A stretch of 64,000 bases of DNA from Microbispora hainanensis (GCF_036186745.1 NZ_CP108086.1:8556001-8620000); one strand, 5' to 3'; shown: positions 10,627-19,529, numbered from the stretch's first letter. A program made the numbers and translations. Notes: generated from the letters alone by a model not told the origin.

Positions 10627-11643
10627 TCACCCCATGCCTGCGACAACCTCCCAGGACCGGGTGTTACGGATGCGTTCGGGCGGTATCCCGCACAGGGCGG
10701 CGCGCTCGCACCCGAACCGCTGCCAGTCGAGCTGGCCGGGCGCGTGCGCGTCGGAGTCGATCGCGAACTCGCAGCCCATCTCGTACGCCAGCCGCATCAG
10801 GCGCTTGGGCGGGTCGAGCCGGTCGGGCCTGGAGTTGATCTCCACCGCGACGCCGAACCTCCGGCACGCCTCGAAGACGACCTCGGCGTCGAACCGCGAC
10901 TCAGGCCGCCCGCGTCCGCGTACGACGCGGCCGGTGCAGTGCCCGAGGACGTCCACGTCGGGGTCGGCCACCGCCGTGACCATCCGCCGGGTCATGTCCG
11001 CGGCCTCCATCCGCAGCAGCGAGTGGACGCTCGCCACCACGACGTCGAGCCGTCCGAGCAGCTCCGGCTCCTGGTCGAGCGAGCCGTCGGCGTTGATGTC
11101 CACCTCGATGCCGGTCAGGATCCGGAACGGCGGGCCGCCCTCCCCCGCGTACCGCTCGTTGAGCTCGGCGACGACGTCGAGCTGACGCCGCAGCCGGTCG
11201 GCGGACAGACCGTTCGCGATGGTCAGCCGGGGTGAGTGGTCGGTCAGCGCCAGGTATTCGTGACCGAGCGCGCGGGCGGCGTCGGCCATCTCCTCGATCG
11301 GCGATCCGCCGTCCGACCAGTCGGAGTGGCTGTGGAAGTCGCCGCGCAGCGCCGACCGCAGCGCCTGCGCGGCCTCGTCCAGGTCGACGTCCTTGGTGTC
11401 CTCAAGCCGCCGCAGGTAGGTCGGCACGGCGCCGTCCAGCGCCTCCGTGATGGCCAGGGCCGTCACCTTGCCGATGCCCCGCATGCCGGTCAGGCCGCCG
11501 GTGCGCGCGAGCCGTACGAGCTCCTCCCGGGGCAGGCCCTCGATCGCGGCGGCGGCGCCGCGGAAGGCGCGCACGCGGTAGGTCGGCTCGCCGGCCCGTT
11601 CGAGCAGGAAGGCGATGCGCTTGAGCGCCTCGACGGGGTCCAC
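10627..11643 (-). CDS. HhH-PHP phosphoesterase (PolX-like, no polymerase domain)
   Basis: The 338-residue protein begins with a PolX-type helix-hairpin-helix region (YRVRAFRGAAAAIEGLP, TGMRGIGKVTA) and continues with a complete PHP metal-dependent phosphoesterase domain. The metal ligands appear in order as DFHSHSDWSDG, LTDHSPRL, GIEVDI, SVHS, GHCTG and DSDAHAP. PolX enzymes carry these domains with a nucleotidyltransferase core, which is absent here. That suggests a stand-alone 3'-end processing nuclease or phosphatase. GTG 11643 is used as the start, with GTG 11652 as an alternative. The ribosome site is weak. It is divergent from the YjfM-like gene. Confidence 0.85.
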   Translation of the reverse strand: MDPVEALKRIAFLLERAGEPTYRVRAFRGAAAAIEGLPREELVRLARTGGLTGMRGIGKVTALAITEALDGAVPTYLRRLEDTKDVDLDEAAQALRSALRGDFHSHSDWSDGGSPIEEMADAARALGHEYLALTDHSPRLTIANGLSADRLRRQLDVVAELNERYAGEGGPPFRILTGIEVDINADGSLDQEPELLGRLDVVVASVHSLLRMEAADMTRRMVTAVADPDVDVLGHCTGRVVRGRGRPESRFDAEVVFEACRRFGVAVEINSRPDRLDPPKRLMRLAYEMGCEFAIDSDAHAPGQLDWQRFGCERAALCGIPPERIRNTRSWEVVAGMG

Positions 11644-11776
11644 AACCGGCACGCTACCCGGCGTACGGAGCCTCAGCCGGGCCGGAGATAACAGACGCAT
11701 CAGGAACCCGGCACCTGCCTGTCCCGTTCGTCCAACCAGACGATAATGTGTGCCGATCTCGACAGCAGGAGCCCGA

Positions 11777-12250
11777 TTGGCAGAGCCCGGGGAGAGCCCC
11801 CCACCCACGACGCCACCCGGCGGCTCCTTGCCGACCCATCCCATGGCCATGAGCGCGCAGCCGCCGGGGACACCGCCGCCCTCCGGCGGCATCAAGTCCT
11901 CCACGGCGATCAAGCTCGGCACCCTGGGCGTGCTGTCCGTCCTCGTCGTCGGCTTCTGCGCGGCGCAGGAGGACTACGAGGAGGTCGGCGCCGACTGCGT
12001 GGACACCTCGACGCTCAACCTCGACGGTTCCTACCTCGTCGTGGACGACGACTACTGCGACGACGACGGCGGCCGCAGCCACTACTACGGCTCGCACGGC
12101 GCGTACCGCTGGTACTACGGCGGCATCCGGAACGGCAGCCGGGTCTACCGCGGCACGACCGTACGGCCGGCCGACGCCCACATCACGACCCGGTCGGGGC
12201 GGATCGTGCAGCGGGGCGGCTTCGGCTTCCACTTCGGCGGCGGCGGCTGA
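11777..12250 (+). CDS. Small membrane protein of the ATP-grasp/DUF350 operon
   Basis: I chose TTG 11777 because AGGAG sits five bases upstream. Later in-frame ATGs at 11843 and 11849 are possible. The 157-residue product has a Pro-rich N-terminus, one hydrophobic helix (LGTLGVLSVLVVGFCAA), then an exported Asp/Cys/Tyr-rich segment with DDDYCDDDGG and YYGG motifs and a Gly/Phe-rich end. It resembles in layout the E. coli YjfM (DUF1190) lipoprotein that accompanies YjfC and YjfL, but the match is by context. It lies 12 bases before the ATP-grasp gene, so the three genes form an operon. Confidence 0.65.
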   Translation: MAEPGESPPPTTPPGGSLPTHPMAMSAQPPGTPPPSGGIKSSTAIKLGTLGVLSVLVVGFCAAQEDYEEVGADCVDTSTLNLDGSYLVVDDDYCDDDGGRSHYYGSHGAYRWYYGGIRNGSRVYRGTTVRPADAHITTRSGRIVQRGGFGFHFGGGG

Positions 12251-12262
12251 GCGGGCCGGCAC

Positions 12263-13426
12263 GTGCGCAGGCTGAGCTCGGCGCCCAGGGAGGACTGGGC
12301 CGCCCTCGTCGAGTCGCAGGGGCTCGCGTTCCACCGCTCCGCCCACCCCGAGGGCCTCACCCGGCCCTACTGGGACGAGAGCGTCCACTACGTCTTCACG
12401 ATGGACGAGGTCCTGGCGCTGGAGGAGCAGGTCGAGGAGCTGCACCGGATGTGCCTGGCGGCGGCCGACCACATCGTGACCTCCGGCCGGTTCGCCGACC
12501 TCGGCATCCCCCCGCACTGCCGCGCGGCCGTCGCGGAGTCGTGGCGGCGGCGCGACCCGCACGTCTTCGGCCGGTTCGACCTGCGGTACGACGGCACGGG
12601 CCCGGCCAAGCTGCTGGAATACAACGCCGACACCCCGACGAGCCTGGTCGAGAGCTCCGTCGTGCAGTGGTTCTGGCTGAAGGACGTCTATCCGGAAGAC
12701 GACCAGTGGAACTCGATCCACGAGCGCCTGGTCGACCGCTGGAAGTCGCTCACGCTCCAGACCGGCCCGGCCCACTTCGCGTGGACCAGCGCCGACGAGA
12801 CGGGCGAGGAGGCGATGACCATCGGCTACCTCCAGGAGACCGCGGAGCAGGCCGGGCTGGTCACTGCGGCGATCGCCATGGAGGACATCGGCTGGGACGC
12901 GCTCAACCACAGGTTCGTCGACATGGAGCACCGGGTCGTCCGCACGCTGTGCAAGCTGTATCCCTGGGAGTGGATCGTCGCCGAGCCGTTCGCGCCGCAC
13001 GCGCTCGCCCAGCAGGTCTCGATGACGTGGATCGAGCCGCTGTGGAAGATGCTGCTGTCCAACAAGGCCCTGCTGGCGATCCTTTGGGAGCTCTATCCGG
13101 GCCACCCGAACCTGCTGCCCGCCTACCTCGACGGTCCCCGTGAGCTGGCCGGTGGGCCCGGCTACGTACGCAAGCCGCTGCTCGGCCGCGAGGGCGCCTC
13201 GATGCGGATCTCCGCACCGGGCGTCGAGGTGGAGACCGAGGGCGACTACGGCACAGAGGGCTTCGTCTACCAGGAGTTCCTGCCGCTGCCGGACTTCGAC
13301 GGCTGGCGTCCGGTGCTCGGGGCGTGGGTCGTCGACGACGAGTCGGCCGGAGTCGGCATCCGGGAGACCGCCGGCCTCGTCACCGACGACACGTCCTCTT
13401 TCGTCCCCCACCGCATCCACGGCTGA
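12263..13426 (+). CDS. Glutathionylspermidine synthase-like ATP-grasp protein (YjfC type)
   Basis: The 387-residue protein matches the ATP-grasp ligase family typed by glutathionylspermidine synthase C-terminal domains and E. coli YjfC. Recognisable blocks are LLEYNADTPTSLVES, LYPWEW, SNKALLAILWELYPGHPNLLPA and REGASMRI, then GAWVVDDESAGVGIRE at the end. Such proteins probably ligate an amine or amino acid to a peptide or protein. Actinobacteria lack glutathione, so the substrate must differ from the named enzyme. It has no signal peptide. It lies in an operon with a small membrane protein upstream and DUF350 downstream. Confidence 0.88.
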   Translation: MRRLSSAPREDWAALVESQGLAFHRSAHPEGLTRPYWDESVHYVFTMDEVLALEEQVEELHRMCLAAADHIVTSGRFADLGIPPHCRAAVAESWRRRDPHVFGRFDLRYDGTGPAKLLEYNADTPTSLVESSVVQWFWLKDVYPEDDQWNSIHERLVDRWKSLTLQTGPAHFAWTSADETGEEAMTIGYLQETAEQAGLVTAAIAMEDIGWDALNHRFVDMEHRVVRTLCKLYPWEWIVAEPFAPHALAQQVSMTWIEPLWKMLLSNKALLAILWELYPGHPNLLPAYLDGPRELAGGPGYVRKPLLGREGASMRISAPGVEVETEGDYGTEGFVYQEFLPLPDFDGWRPVLGAWVVDDESAGVGIRETAGLVTDDTSSFVPHRIHG

Positions 13427-13440
13427 AAGCGAAGGCCCCC

Positions 13441-13884
13441 GTGAACACCACAACCTCCATCGGCGACGTGCTCGCGCACGGCGCCCTGGCGATCCTCGCG
13501 TACGCCATCCTGGGCGTGCTGCTGCTCGTCGCCGGGTTCTACGTCATCGACCTGGCGACGCCCGGGCGGCTCAGCAAGGTCATCCGCACCGACCGCAATC
13601 CCAACGCCACGATGCTGGCCGCCTCCAGCGTCGCCGGCGTTGGGCTCGTCGTGGCGGCCTCCATCTGGTCGTCGGGCGGCGCGCTGCAGGAAGGGCTGCT
13701 CGCGACGCTCGTGTTCGGCCTGGTGGGCATCGCCGTGCAGACGCTCGGCATGGTGGCCTTCGACAAGGTCGCCGGCATCTCGGTGCGTGAACTCGTCCAG
13801 GAAACGACGCTGCAGCCCGCCGCCGTCCTCCTCGGCGTGACGCACTTCTTCATCGGCCTCATCACGGCCGTCGCCGTCATCTGA
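13441..13884 (+). CDS. DUF350 membrane protein (YjfL type)
   Basis: This 148-residue protein has four hydrophobic helices and fits the DUF350/UPF0719 family (YjfL in E. coli), including a VAGVGLVVAASIWSSGG helix and a LGVTHFFIGLITAVAVI C-terminal helix. It starts at GTG 13441, 14 bases after the ATP-grasp gene, with GAAGG upstream. DUF350 genes recur with YjfC-like ligases and PspA-like proteins in envelope-stress loci of other bacteria, so a role at the membrane with the ligase is likely. The function is not established. Confidence 0.87.
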   Translation: MNTTTSIGDVLAHGALAILAYAILGVLLLVAGFYVIDLATPGRLSKVIRTDRNPNATMLAASSVAGVGLVVAASIWSSGGALQEGLLATLVFGLVGIAVQTLGMVAFDKVAGISVRELVQETTLQPAAVLLGVTHFFIGLITAVAVI

Positions 13885-13908
13885 CCGGCGCCGGCGACCT
13901 CCGGCCCC

Positions 13909-13933
13909 GCGCCCATGAAAGATTCATGGGCGC
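13909..13933 (+). terminator. Terminator of the ATP-grasp/DUF350 operon
   Basis: A perfect 11-bp stem (GCGCCCATGAA / TTCATGGGCGC) with a 3-base loop lies 25 bases after the DUF350 stop. Confidence 0.75.
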
Positions 13934-13987
13934 GCGTGAGGAGCCCCAGGTGGGAGCGCCGTACGCCGCGGCAGCGAGTTTCCGGAG

Positions 13988-15685
13988 ATGCGCCCGTATA
14001 GACCGTTCCTGCCCGTAGGGCCTACTCTCCTCCTCGTGTTCACGGGGACCACGGCGTCCGGGCGACCGGCGGAGGAGCCGCCCCGGAAAAGCAGCGACCC
14101 CGACGACACCCTGGAGGCAGCCGCCGTGGACGGAACGGCCGTCGCGGAGCCCGGAGACGCCGCAGGCACCCGGGCGGCAGGCGAGACAGAGCCCGCGGAG
14201 ACCCCCGACGCCACGGCCACCGCCGAGCCGCAGGAGCGGCCGGACGGCGAGGCGGACCCGCAAGGCCCGTCCGCGGGGATCCTGCGGTCCAACCGGCACC
14301 TGATCGCGCTGTCCGTGCTCTGCGCGCTGTCGACGGCCCTCAACTGCACCCTCTCGCTGCTCAGGCTCGCCCACTTCCAGGTGGCCACCTACGACCTGGT
14401 CATCTTCGACGAGGCGGTGCGCGGATACTCGCACTTCTCGGCGCCCACCGTGCCGCTGCGCGGGGTCACCGGCGGCTTCGGCATGGACTACATCCAGCTC
14501 GCCGACCACTTCTCGCCGATCCTGGCCGTGCTGGCGCCGTTCTACTGGCTGCACGACGGGCCCGAGACGCTGCTCGTCGCGCAGGCCGTGCTGTTCGCCC
14601 TGGCCATCCCGTTCCTGTGGAAGTTCACCCGCCGCGTGCTGGGCACGCCGCACGCCTACCTCGTCTCCGTGGCGTACGCCATCTCCTGGCCGATCGCGCA
14701 GGCGACGGCGGTGGAGTTCCACGAGGTGGCCTTCGTGCCTCTGCTGAGCGCGATCGCCGTCGAGCGGCTGCACGCCGGGCGGCGGCTGCCGGGGCTGCTC
14801 GCGGTGGCCGGCCTCCTGCTCACCAAGGAGGACCTGGGCCTCATGGTGGCGGGCCTCGGCGTCTGGCTGTTCTTCACCGGGCAGCGCAGGCTCGGGACCG
14901 GGCTGGTCTTCACCGGCGTGGCCGTGTTCGAGGTCGTACGCAAGTTCCTGATTCCGCTGGCGGGCGGCAACCCGGCCTACTACACGCGCTACTCCAAGCT
15001 CGGCGATGACCTGCCGCAGATGCTGTGGAGCGCCGTCACGCACCCGCTCCAGTTCGTGGGCATGCTCTTCGACGACCACTCGAAGTGGGACACCTGGGGC
15101 CTGCTGCTGTGGCCGGCGCTGTTCCTGTGCCTGCTGTCCCCGCTGTTCCTGGCTGCGCTGCCGCTGATCCTCGAACGGCTGCTCGCCGACTCCGACAACT
15201 GGTGGTCGACCGGCTGGCATTACGACGCGTTCGTGATCATGGTCCTGCTGATGGCCGGGGTGGACGGCGCCGCCCGGCTCATCCGGTGGCTGGAGCGGCG
15301 CGGGGTGCCGCGCCCCGGGCACGGCCTGCGGCTGGCCTACGCCGCCGCGGTCTTCGCGGTCGCGGTCACCACGGTCCCCTACCGGCCGTTCGACAACCTG
15401 ATGAGCCCGGACTTCTACCAGCCCGATCCCCGTACGGAGGCCAGGGAGCAGGCCATCAGCATGGTCCCCGAAGGCACGGTGGTGGAGGCGAGCGACGACT
15501 TCGGCGCGCGGCTGTCCGGCCGGGCGACCGTGCTGTGGTGGGACTACCAGAAGCGGGGCACGCCCTGGATCGTGGCCTCCGTCAACAACGACCTGCGCGG
15601 CGTGGTGGACAGCTACCTGACCGAGGGCTACGAGCTGCGCTTCGACCGCCAGGACATCGTCGTCCTGCACCGCATCGGCTCCTGA
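13988..15685 (+). CDS. DUF2079 polytopic membrane protein
   Basis: The 565-residue frame has a 95-residue hydrophilic Ala/Glu/Pro-rich N-terminus followed by about ten hydrophobic helices and a C-terminal soluble segment. The DUF2079 signature is visible as TYDLVIFDEAVRGYSHF, DYIQLADHFSPILAVLAPFY and LLTKEDLGL. The family resembles glycosyltransferase-C membrane proteins, and its activity is unknown. GTG 14126 has a good GGAGG site and would remove 46 residues of the tail. ATG 13988 has GGAG immediately adjacent. The start is therefore uncertain. A three-copy 26-bp repeat begins in its last codons. Confidence 0.85.
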   Translation: MRPYRPFLPVGPTLLLVFTGTTASGRPAEEPPRKSSDPDDTLEAAAVDGTAVAEPGDAAGTRAAGETEPAETPDATATAEPQERPDGEADPQGPSAGILRSNRHLIALSVLCALSTALNCTLSLLRLAHFQVATYDLVIFDEAVRGYSHFSAPTVPLRGVTGGFGMDYIQLADHFSPILAVLAPFYWLHDGPETLLVAQAVLFALAIPFLWKFTRRVLGTPHAYLVSVAYAISWPIAQATAVEFHEVAFVPLLSAIAVERLHAGRRLPGLLAVAGLLLTKEDLGLMVAGLGVWLFFTGQRRLGTGLVFTGVAVFEVVRKFLIPLAGGNPAYYTRYSKLGDDLPQMLWSAVTHPLQFVGMLFDDHSKWDTWGLLLWPALFLCLLSPLFLAALPLILERLLADSDNWWSTGWHYDAFVIMVLLMAGVDGAARLIRWLERRGVPRPGHGLRLAYAAAVFAVAVTTVPYRPFDNLMSPDFYQPDPRTEAREQAISMVPEGTVVEASDDFGARLSGRATVLWWDYQKRGTPWIVASVNNDLRGVVDSYLTEGYELRFDRQDIVVLHRIGS

Positions 15686-15766
15686 GGCCGCCGCGCCGCA
15701 TCGGCGCCCGAGACCGCCGCACCGCGTCGGCGCCCGAGACCGCTGGGCCGCGTCGGCTCCTGAGCC
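15665..15766. repeat. 26-bp tandem repeat overlapping a gene end
   Basis: Units of the form CCGCATCGGCGCCCGAGA plus 8 bases occur about four times. The first copy contains the last codons and stop of the DUF2079 gene, so the array appears to have grown from the gene's own 3' end. Confidence 0.85.
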
Positions 15767-15851
15767 CGCGGCCCGCCGCTCCGACCTGCGGTGACGCCGC
15801 CCACACACCCGTACGGCACGATCAATGCGATGACCTGGCACGCTAGAGGGC

Positions 15852-17144
15852 GTGAGCGAGCGGGGCGCGTGGAACGGCGGGCAGATGCGTACGGACGGGC
15901 AGAACGACGACGTCGTCCGGACGGCCGGAGACGGTGTGCCGATGAGCGACGGCGTCCGGGACGACGACAGGATCCGCGAGGACGACAAAATCCGGGAGGA
16001 CGACAGGATCCGGGAGGACACGGCGCGGCGGCTCGACCGCGCCATGGGCAGCCTCGGAACGGCCGCGATGGCCCGCATGGAGGAGCGGCTGGCCTGGTAT
16101 CGCGCGCTGTCGGCCGAGGACAGGTCGTGGGTCGGCCTGGTGGCGCAGGCCGGGATCGCGGCGTTCGTCGAGTGGTTCGGCCACGCGGGCGAGGGGCGGC
16201 CGACGCCGAGCATCGAGTTCTTCGGCACCGCGCCGCGCGAGCTCAAGCGCAGCGTGTCGCTCCAGCAGACGGTCGATCTCGTCCGCATCGTCGTCGAGGT
16301 CGTCGAGGCCCAGGTCGAGGAGCTGGCCGCGCCCGGCGGCGCGGAGCTGCTGCGGCACGCGATGCTGCGCTACACCCGCGACGTCGCCTTCGCCGCCGCC
16401 CAGGTGTACGCCAGGGAGGCCGAGGCGCGCGGCTCGTGGGACGCGCGGCTTGAGGCGCTGATCGTGGACGCGCTGGTGCGCGGCCAGGTCGACGACGGGC
16501 TGCACTCGTGGGCCGCCGCGCTCGGCTGGACCTCCGCGCCGGTCGTCGTCTTCGCCGGGTACGCCCCGGACGAGGACCCGCAGAGCGTCATCGACGGCCT
16601 GCGCGACAAGGGGCGCCGTCTCGGCCACGAGCTGCTCGCCGGGGTGCAGGGCGACCGGCTCATCGTCATCGTCGGCGGCGCGGACGGCGTCAAGGACGCG
16701 GCGCGCGGCGTGGTGGCGCGCTTCGGCCCCGGGCCCGTCGTGATCGGGCCAGAGGTGCCCGACCTGCACGCGGCGGCCAGGTCGGCCCGCGCCGCCATCG
16801 CGGGCCTGCGTGCCGCCGCCGGGTGGCCCGACGCCCCGCGCCCGGTGCTCGCCGAGGACCTGCTCGCCGAGCGCGCGCTGGACGGCGACGAGGACGCCCG
16901 CGCCCAGCTTGTGGAGAACGTCTACAAACCGCTCGCCGGGACCCCGCTGCTCGACACGCTCGCGACCTACCTGGAGCAGGGGACCTCGCTTGAGGCGACG
17001 GCCAGGCTGCTGTTCGTCCATCCGAACACCGTGCGATACCGTCTACGTAAGATCACGGAACTGACCGGGTATCAGCCCACGGAGGGGCGGTCCGCATTCA
17101 CCCTCCAGGTGGGTCTCATACTCGGGCGTCTGTCCGTAACCTGA
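15852..17144 (+). CDS. fasR: PucR-type activator of fatty-acid synthesis (FasR/MabR)
   Basis: The 430-residue regulator has a central GGDEF-like/PucR sensory region and a C-terminal helix-turn-helix of the PucR class (LEATARLLFVHPNTVRYRLR, about 382-401). It lies directly upstream of fabD, as does FasR in Streptomyces coelicolor and MabR (Rv2242) in mycobacteria, both known regulators of the type II fatty-acid operon. It therefore probably binds the region 17145-17261. The N-terminus (from GTG 15852) carries three copies of an 18-bp repeat giving RIRED / KIRED runs, likely a disordered extension. An in-frame ATG at 15885 is an alternative start. Confidence 0.92.
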   Translation: MSERGAWNGGQMRTDGQNDDVVRTAGDGVPMSDGVRDDDRIREDDKIREDDRIREDTARRLDRAMGSLGTAAMARMEERLAWYRALSAEDRSWVGLVAQAGIAAFVEWFGHAGEGRPTPSIEFFGTAPRELKRSVSLQQTVDLVRIVVEVVEAQVEELAAPGGAELLRHAMLRYTRDVAFAAAQVYAREAEARGSWDARLEALIVDALVRGQVDDGLHSWAAALGWTSAPVVVFAGYAPDEDPQSVIDGLRDKGRRLGHELLAGVQGDRLIVIVGGADGVKDAARGVVARFGPGPVVIGPEVPDLHAAARSARAAIAGLRAAAGWPDAPRPVLAEDLLAERALDGDEDARAQLVENVYKPLAGTPLLDTLATYLEQGTSLEATARLLFVHPNTVRYRLRKITELTGYQPTEGRSAFTLQVGLILGRLSVT

Positions 17145-17261
17145 GCCGGGTGCCTTAATCTGCTCGACACCGAAACTGTAGGTACCCCACAACACGGCAG
17201 CGGCAAAGTTCGTTCGGATCTCCATCAGTGTGGTGAACCTCTACAGGGCAGGGTTGAGTAC
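17145..17261 (+). promoter_or_regulatory. fabD operon promoter region with candidate FasR site
   Basis: The 117-bp gap between fasR and fabD should hold the operon promoter. The imperfect inverted repeat TGTAGGTACCCCACA (17177-17191) is the best operator candidate I see. The ribosome site AGGG lies upstream of GTG 17262. No clear -10/-35 pair can be assigned by eye. Confidence 0.35.
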
Positions 17262-18158
17262 GTGCTCGTCATCGTCGCTCCGGGCCAAGGCGCCCAAACC
17301 CCAGGATTCCTCAGTCCGTGGCTCGAGATACCCGAGTTCCGCGACCGGATCTCCGCGTGGTCGGAGATCGTGGAGCTCGACCTCGTGGCGTACGGGACGA
17401 CCGCGGGCGCCGATGAGATCCGCGACACCGCCGTGGCCCAGCCCCTGCTCGTGGCCGCCGCCCTGGCGTCGTTCGAGACGCTCGGGATCAGGCCCGACGT
17501 GGTCGCGGGACACAGCGTCGGCGAGCTCGCCGCGGCCGCGATCGCCGGGGTGCTGACCCCCGAACAGGCCCTCGCCCTGGTGCGCGAGCGCGGCCGGGCG
17601 ATGGCCAAGGCCGCCGCCGTCACCGAGACCGGCATGACCGCGGTGCTCGGCGGCGCGGAGGAGGACGTCCTCGCCGCCATCTCCAAGCACGGACTGACCC
17701 CCGCCAACATGAACGGCGCGGGCCAGATCGTCGCGGGCGGCACGCTGGCGCAGCTGGAGGCCTTCGCGGCCGAGCCGCCGGAGAAGGCGCGGGTGCGCCC
17801 CCTGGCGGTCGCCGGAGCCTTCCACACCGTCCACATGGCCCCCGCCGTCGACCACCTGCGCACCGAGGCCGCGGCGCTGACCCCCGCGGACCCGTCGGTC
17901 ACGCTGCTGTCCAACTCCGACGGCGCGGCCGTCTCCGGCGGTGCCGAGTTCCTCGACCGGCTGGTGAACCAGGTGGCCAGCCCGGTCCGGTGGGACGCCT
18001 GCATGGCGACGATGGCCGAGCGCGGCGTCACCGCCATGATCGAGCTGCTGCCCGGCGGCACGCTGACCGGCCTGGCCCGGCGGGCCCTGCCCGGAGTGAA
18101 GACCGTGGCGCTCAAGACCCCTGACAACCTGGACACCGCCCGGGAGGTGCTGCAGTGA
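17262..18158 (+). CDS. fabD: Malonyl-CoA:ACP malonyltransferase
   Basis: The 298-residue enzyme moves malonyl groups from CoA to ACP for fatty-acid elongation. The N-terminal APGQGAQ motif, the nucleophile elbow GHSVG, and a later AFHT histidine motif give the Ser-His pair of the family. It starts with GTG 17262, and its TGA overlaps the fabH start by four bases, so translation is coupled. It is the first gene of the fabD-fabH-acpP-fabF-accD operon. Confidence 0.96.
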   Translation: MLVIVAPGQGAQTPGFLSPWLEIPEFRDRISAWSEIVELDLVAYGTTAGADEIRDTAVAQPLLVAAALASFETLGIRPDVVAGHSVGELAAAAIAGVLTPEQALALVRERGRAMAKAAAVTETGMTAVLGGAEEDVLAAISKHGLTPANMNGAGQIVAGGTLAQLEAFAAEPPEKARVRPLAVAGAFHTVHMAPAVDHLRTEAAALTPADPSVTLLSNSDGAAVSGGAEFLDRLVNQVASPVRWDACMATMAERGVTAMIELLPGGTLTGLARRALPGVKTVALKTPDNLDTAREVLQ

Positions 18159-19111
18159 AGCTCGGCCAAGGCGCCCCCGCGGCGAGGATCCTGGCGTTCG
18201 GTGGCTATCAGCCCGCCAACGTCGTGACCAACGACGATCTCGCCGCCCGGCTCGACACCAACGACGAGTGGATCCAGAGCCGCGTCGGCATCAAGGAACG
18301 CCGTGTGGCGGGCCCGGAGGAGTCCGAGATCGACCTCGCCGTGCAGGCGGGTGGCAAGGCCCTCGCGGCCAGCGGCCTGTCCAGCGACGACATCGACCTG
18401 GTGATCGTGGCGACCTGCACGATCGAGGCCCCCATCCCCAACGCCGCCGGCCGCGTCGCCCACCGGCTCGGCATCACCGCCCCCGGCGCCTTCGACATCA
18501 ACGCCGCCTGCGCCGGCTTCTGCTACGCGCTGGCCGCCGCGTCCGACGCGGTGCGGTCGGGTTCGGCGACCAACGTGCTGGTGGTCGGCAGCGAGAAGCT
18601 CAGCCAGTGGGTCGACAGCGAAGACCGTTCGACCGCCGTGATCTTCGCCGACGGCGCGGGCGCCGCGGTCGTGGGCCCCTCCGACCGGCCCGGCATCGGC
18701 CCGGTGGCCTGGGGCAGCGCCGGTGACAAGGCCGAGGCCATCCAGGTCAAGGACCGCCGGTCCTACCTCTATCAGGAAGGCCAGACGGTGTTCCGCTGGG
18801 CCACCACCGCGCTTCACCCGGTGGCCAGGCTCGCCTGCGAACGTGCGGGCGTGGACCCCTCCGACCTGGCCGCCTTCGTCCCCCACCAGGCGAACCTGCG
18901 GATCGTCGAGTCCATCGCGCGCAAGCTGGGCGCCGACAACGCCGTCGTCGCCAGGGACATCGTGCTCGCCGGCAACACCTCCGCCGCGTCGATTCCGCTC
19001 GCGCTCTCGCGCATGATCGAGCGCGGCGAGGTCCAGTCGGGCGGTCTGGCGCTGCTGCTGGGCTTCGGCGCCGGCCTCACCTACGCCTCCCAGGTGATCG
19101 AGATCCCCTGA
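18155..19111 (+). CDS. fabH: Beta-ketoacyl-ACP synthase III
   Basis: The 318-residue KASIII starts fatty-acid synthesis by condensing an acyl-CoA primer with malonyl-ACP. The triad is visible as Cys119 (NAACAGF), His244 (PHQAN) and Asn274 (AGNTSAAS). Actinobacterial FabH enzymes often use branched primers, which may apply here but is inferred. It overlaps fabD by GTGA and is followed by acpP after a short gap with an inverted repeat. Confidence 0.96.
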   Translation: MKLGQGAPAARILAFGGYQPANVVTNDDLAARLDTNDEWIQSRVGIKERRVAGPEESEIDLAVQAGGKALAASGLSSDDIDLVIVATCTIEAPIPNAAGRVAHRLGITAPGAFDINAACAGFCYALAAASDAVRSGSATNVLVVGSEKLSQWVDSEDRSTAVIFADGAGAAVVGPSDRPGIGPVAWGSAGDKAEAIQVKDRRSYLYQEGQTVFRWATTALHPVARLACERAGVDPSDLAAFVPHQANLRIVESIARKLGADNAVVARDIVLAGNTSAASIPLALSRMIERGEVQSGGLALLLGFGAGLTYASQVIEIP

Positions 19112-19117
19112 GGAACT

Positions 19118-19135
19118 TGTACGGCCTGCCGTACA
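19118..19135 (+). promoter_or_regulatory. Inverted repeat between fabH and acpP
   Basis: TGTACGGC-CT-GCCGTACA forms a perfect 8-bp palindrome in the 79-bp fabH-acpP gap. The spacing is too tight for a good hairpin with a 2-base loop, but GTACGG/CCGTAC with a 4-base loop is possible. It may adjust expression of acpP relative to fabH or be an mRNA-processing site. Confidence 0.4.
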
Positions 19136-19190
19136 GAGCTGGGGCAACCCAGGAAACCGGAAGACAGCAAATCCAAGGAGTAATCGCGAC

Positions 19191-19430
19191 ATGGCACTGA
19201 CCGAGCAGGAGATCCTCGCGGGCCTCGGCAAGATCATCAACGAGATCACCGGCATTTCGGCCGACGAGGTCACCCCGGAGAAGAGCTTCGTGGACGACCT
19301 GGACATCGACTCGCTCTCCATGGTCGAGATCGCCGTCGCGGCCCAGGACGAGTTCGGCGTCGAGATCCCCGACGACCAGCTCAAGAACCTCAAGACCGTC
19401 AAGGACGTCATCAGCTTCATCCAGGCCTGA
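19191..19430 (+). CDS. acpP: Acyl carrier protein
   Basis: The 79-residue acidic protein carries the phosphopantetheine attachment motif DIDSLSMVEI with Ser41. It shuttles acyl chains between the enzymes encoded around it. CAAGGAG lies upstream of the ATG, and the gene sits between fabH and fabF as in other actinobacteria. Confidence 0.97.
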   Translation: MALTEQEILAGLGKIINEITGISADEVTPEKSFVDDLDIDSLSMVEIAVAAQDEFGVEIPDDQLKNLKTVKDVISFIQA

Positions 19431-19529
19431 GTTCCACGGCCGCACGGGCGTGCCCGCCCCGCCTCCCGCGAGGCGACAGGGCGCGTCCGGCCCCCTTTCA
19501 CGCCCCGATACCAAGAGGAGTGCAGACAA

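Noticed and set aside
13877..16288. Long antisense open frame over DUF350, DUF2079 and the start of fasR
   Set aside because: It lacks any recognisable domain, spans several well-supported genes and is explained by the GC-rich third positions of the plus-strand genes.
19118..19135. Transcription terminator between fabH and acpP
   Set aside because: The 2-base loop and internal operon position make full termination unlikely. It was listed as a regulatory or processing element instead.
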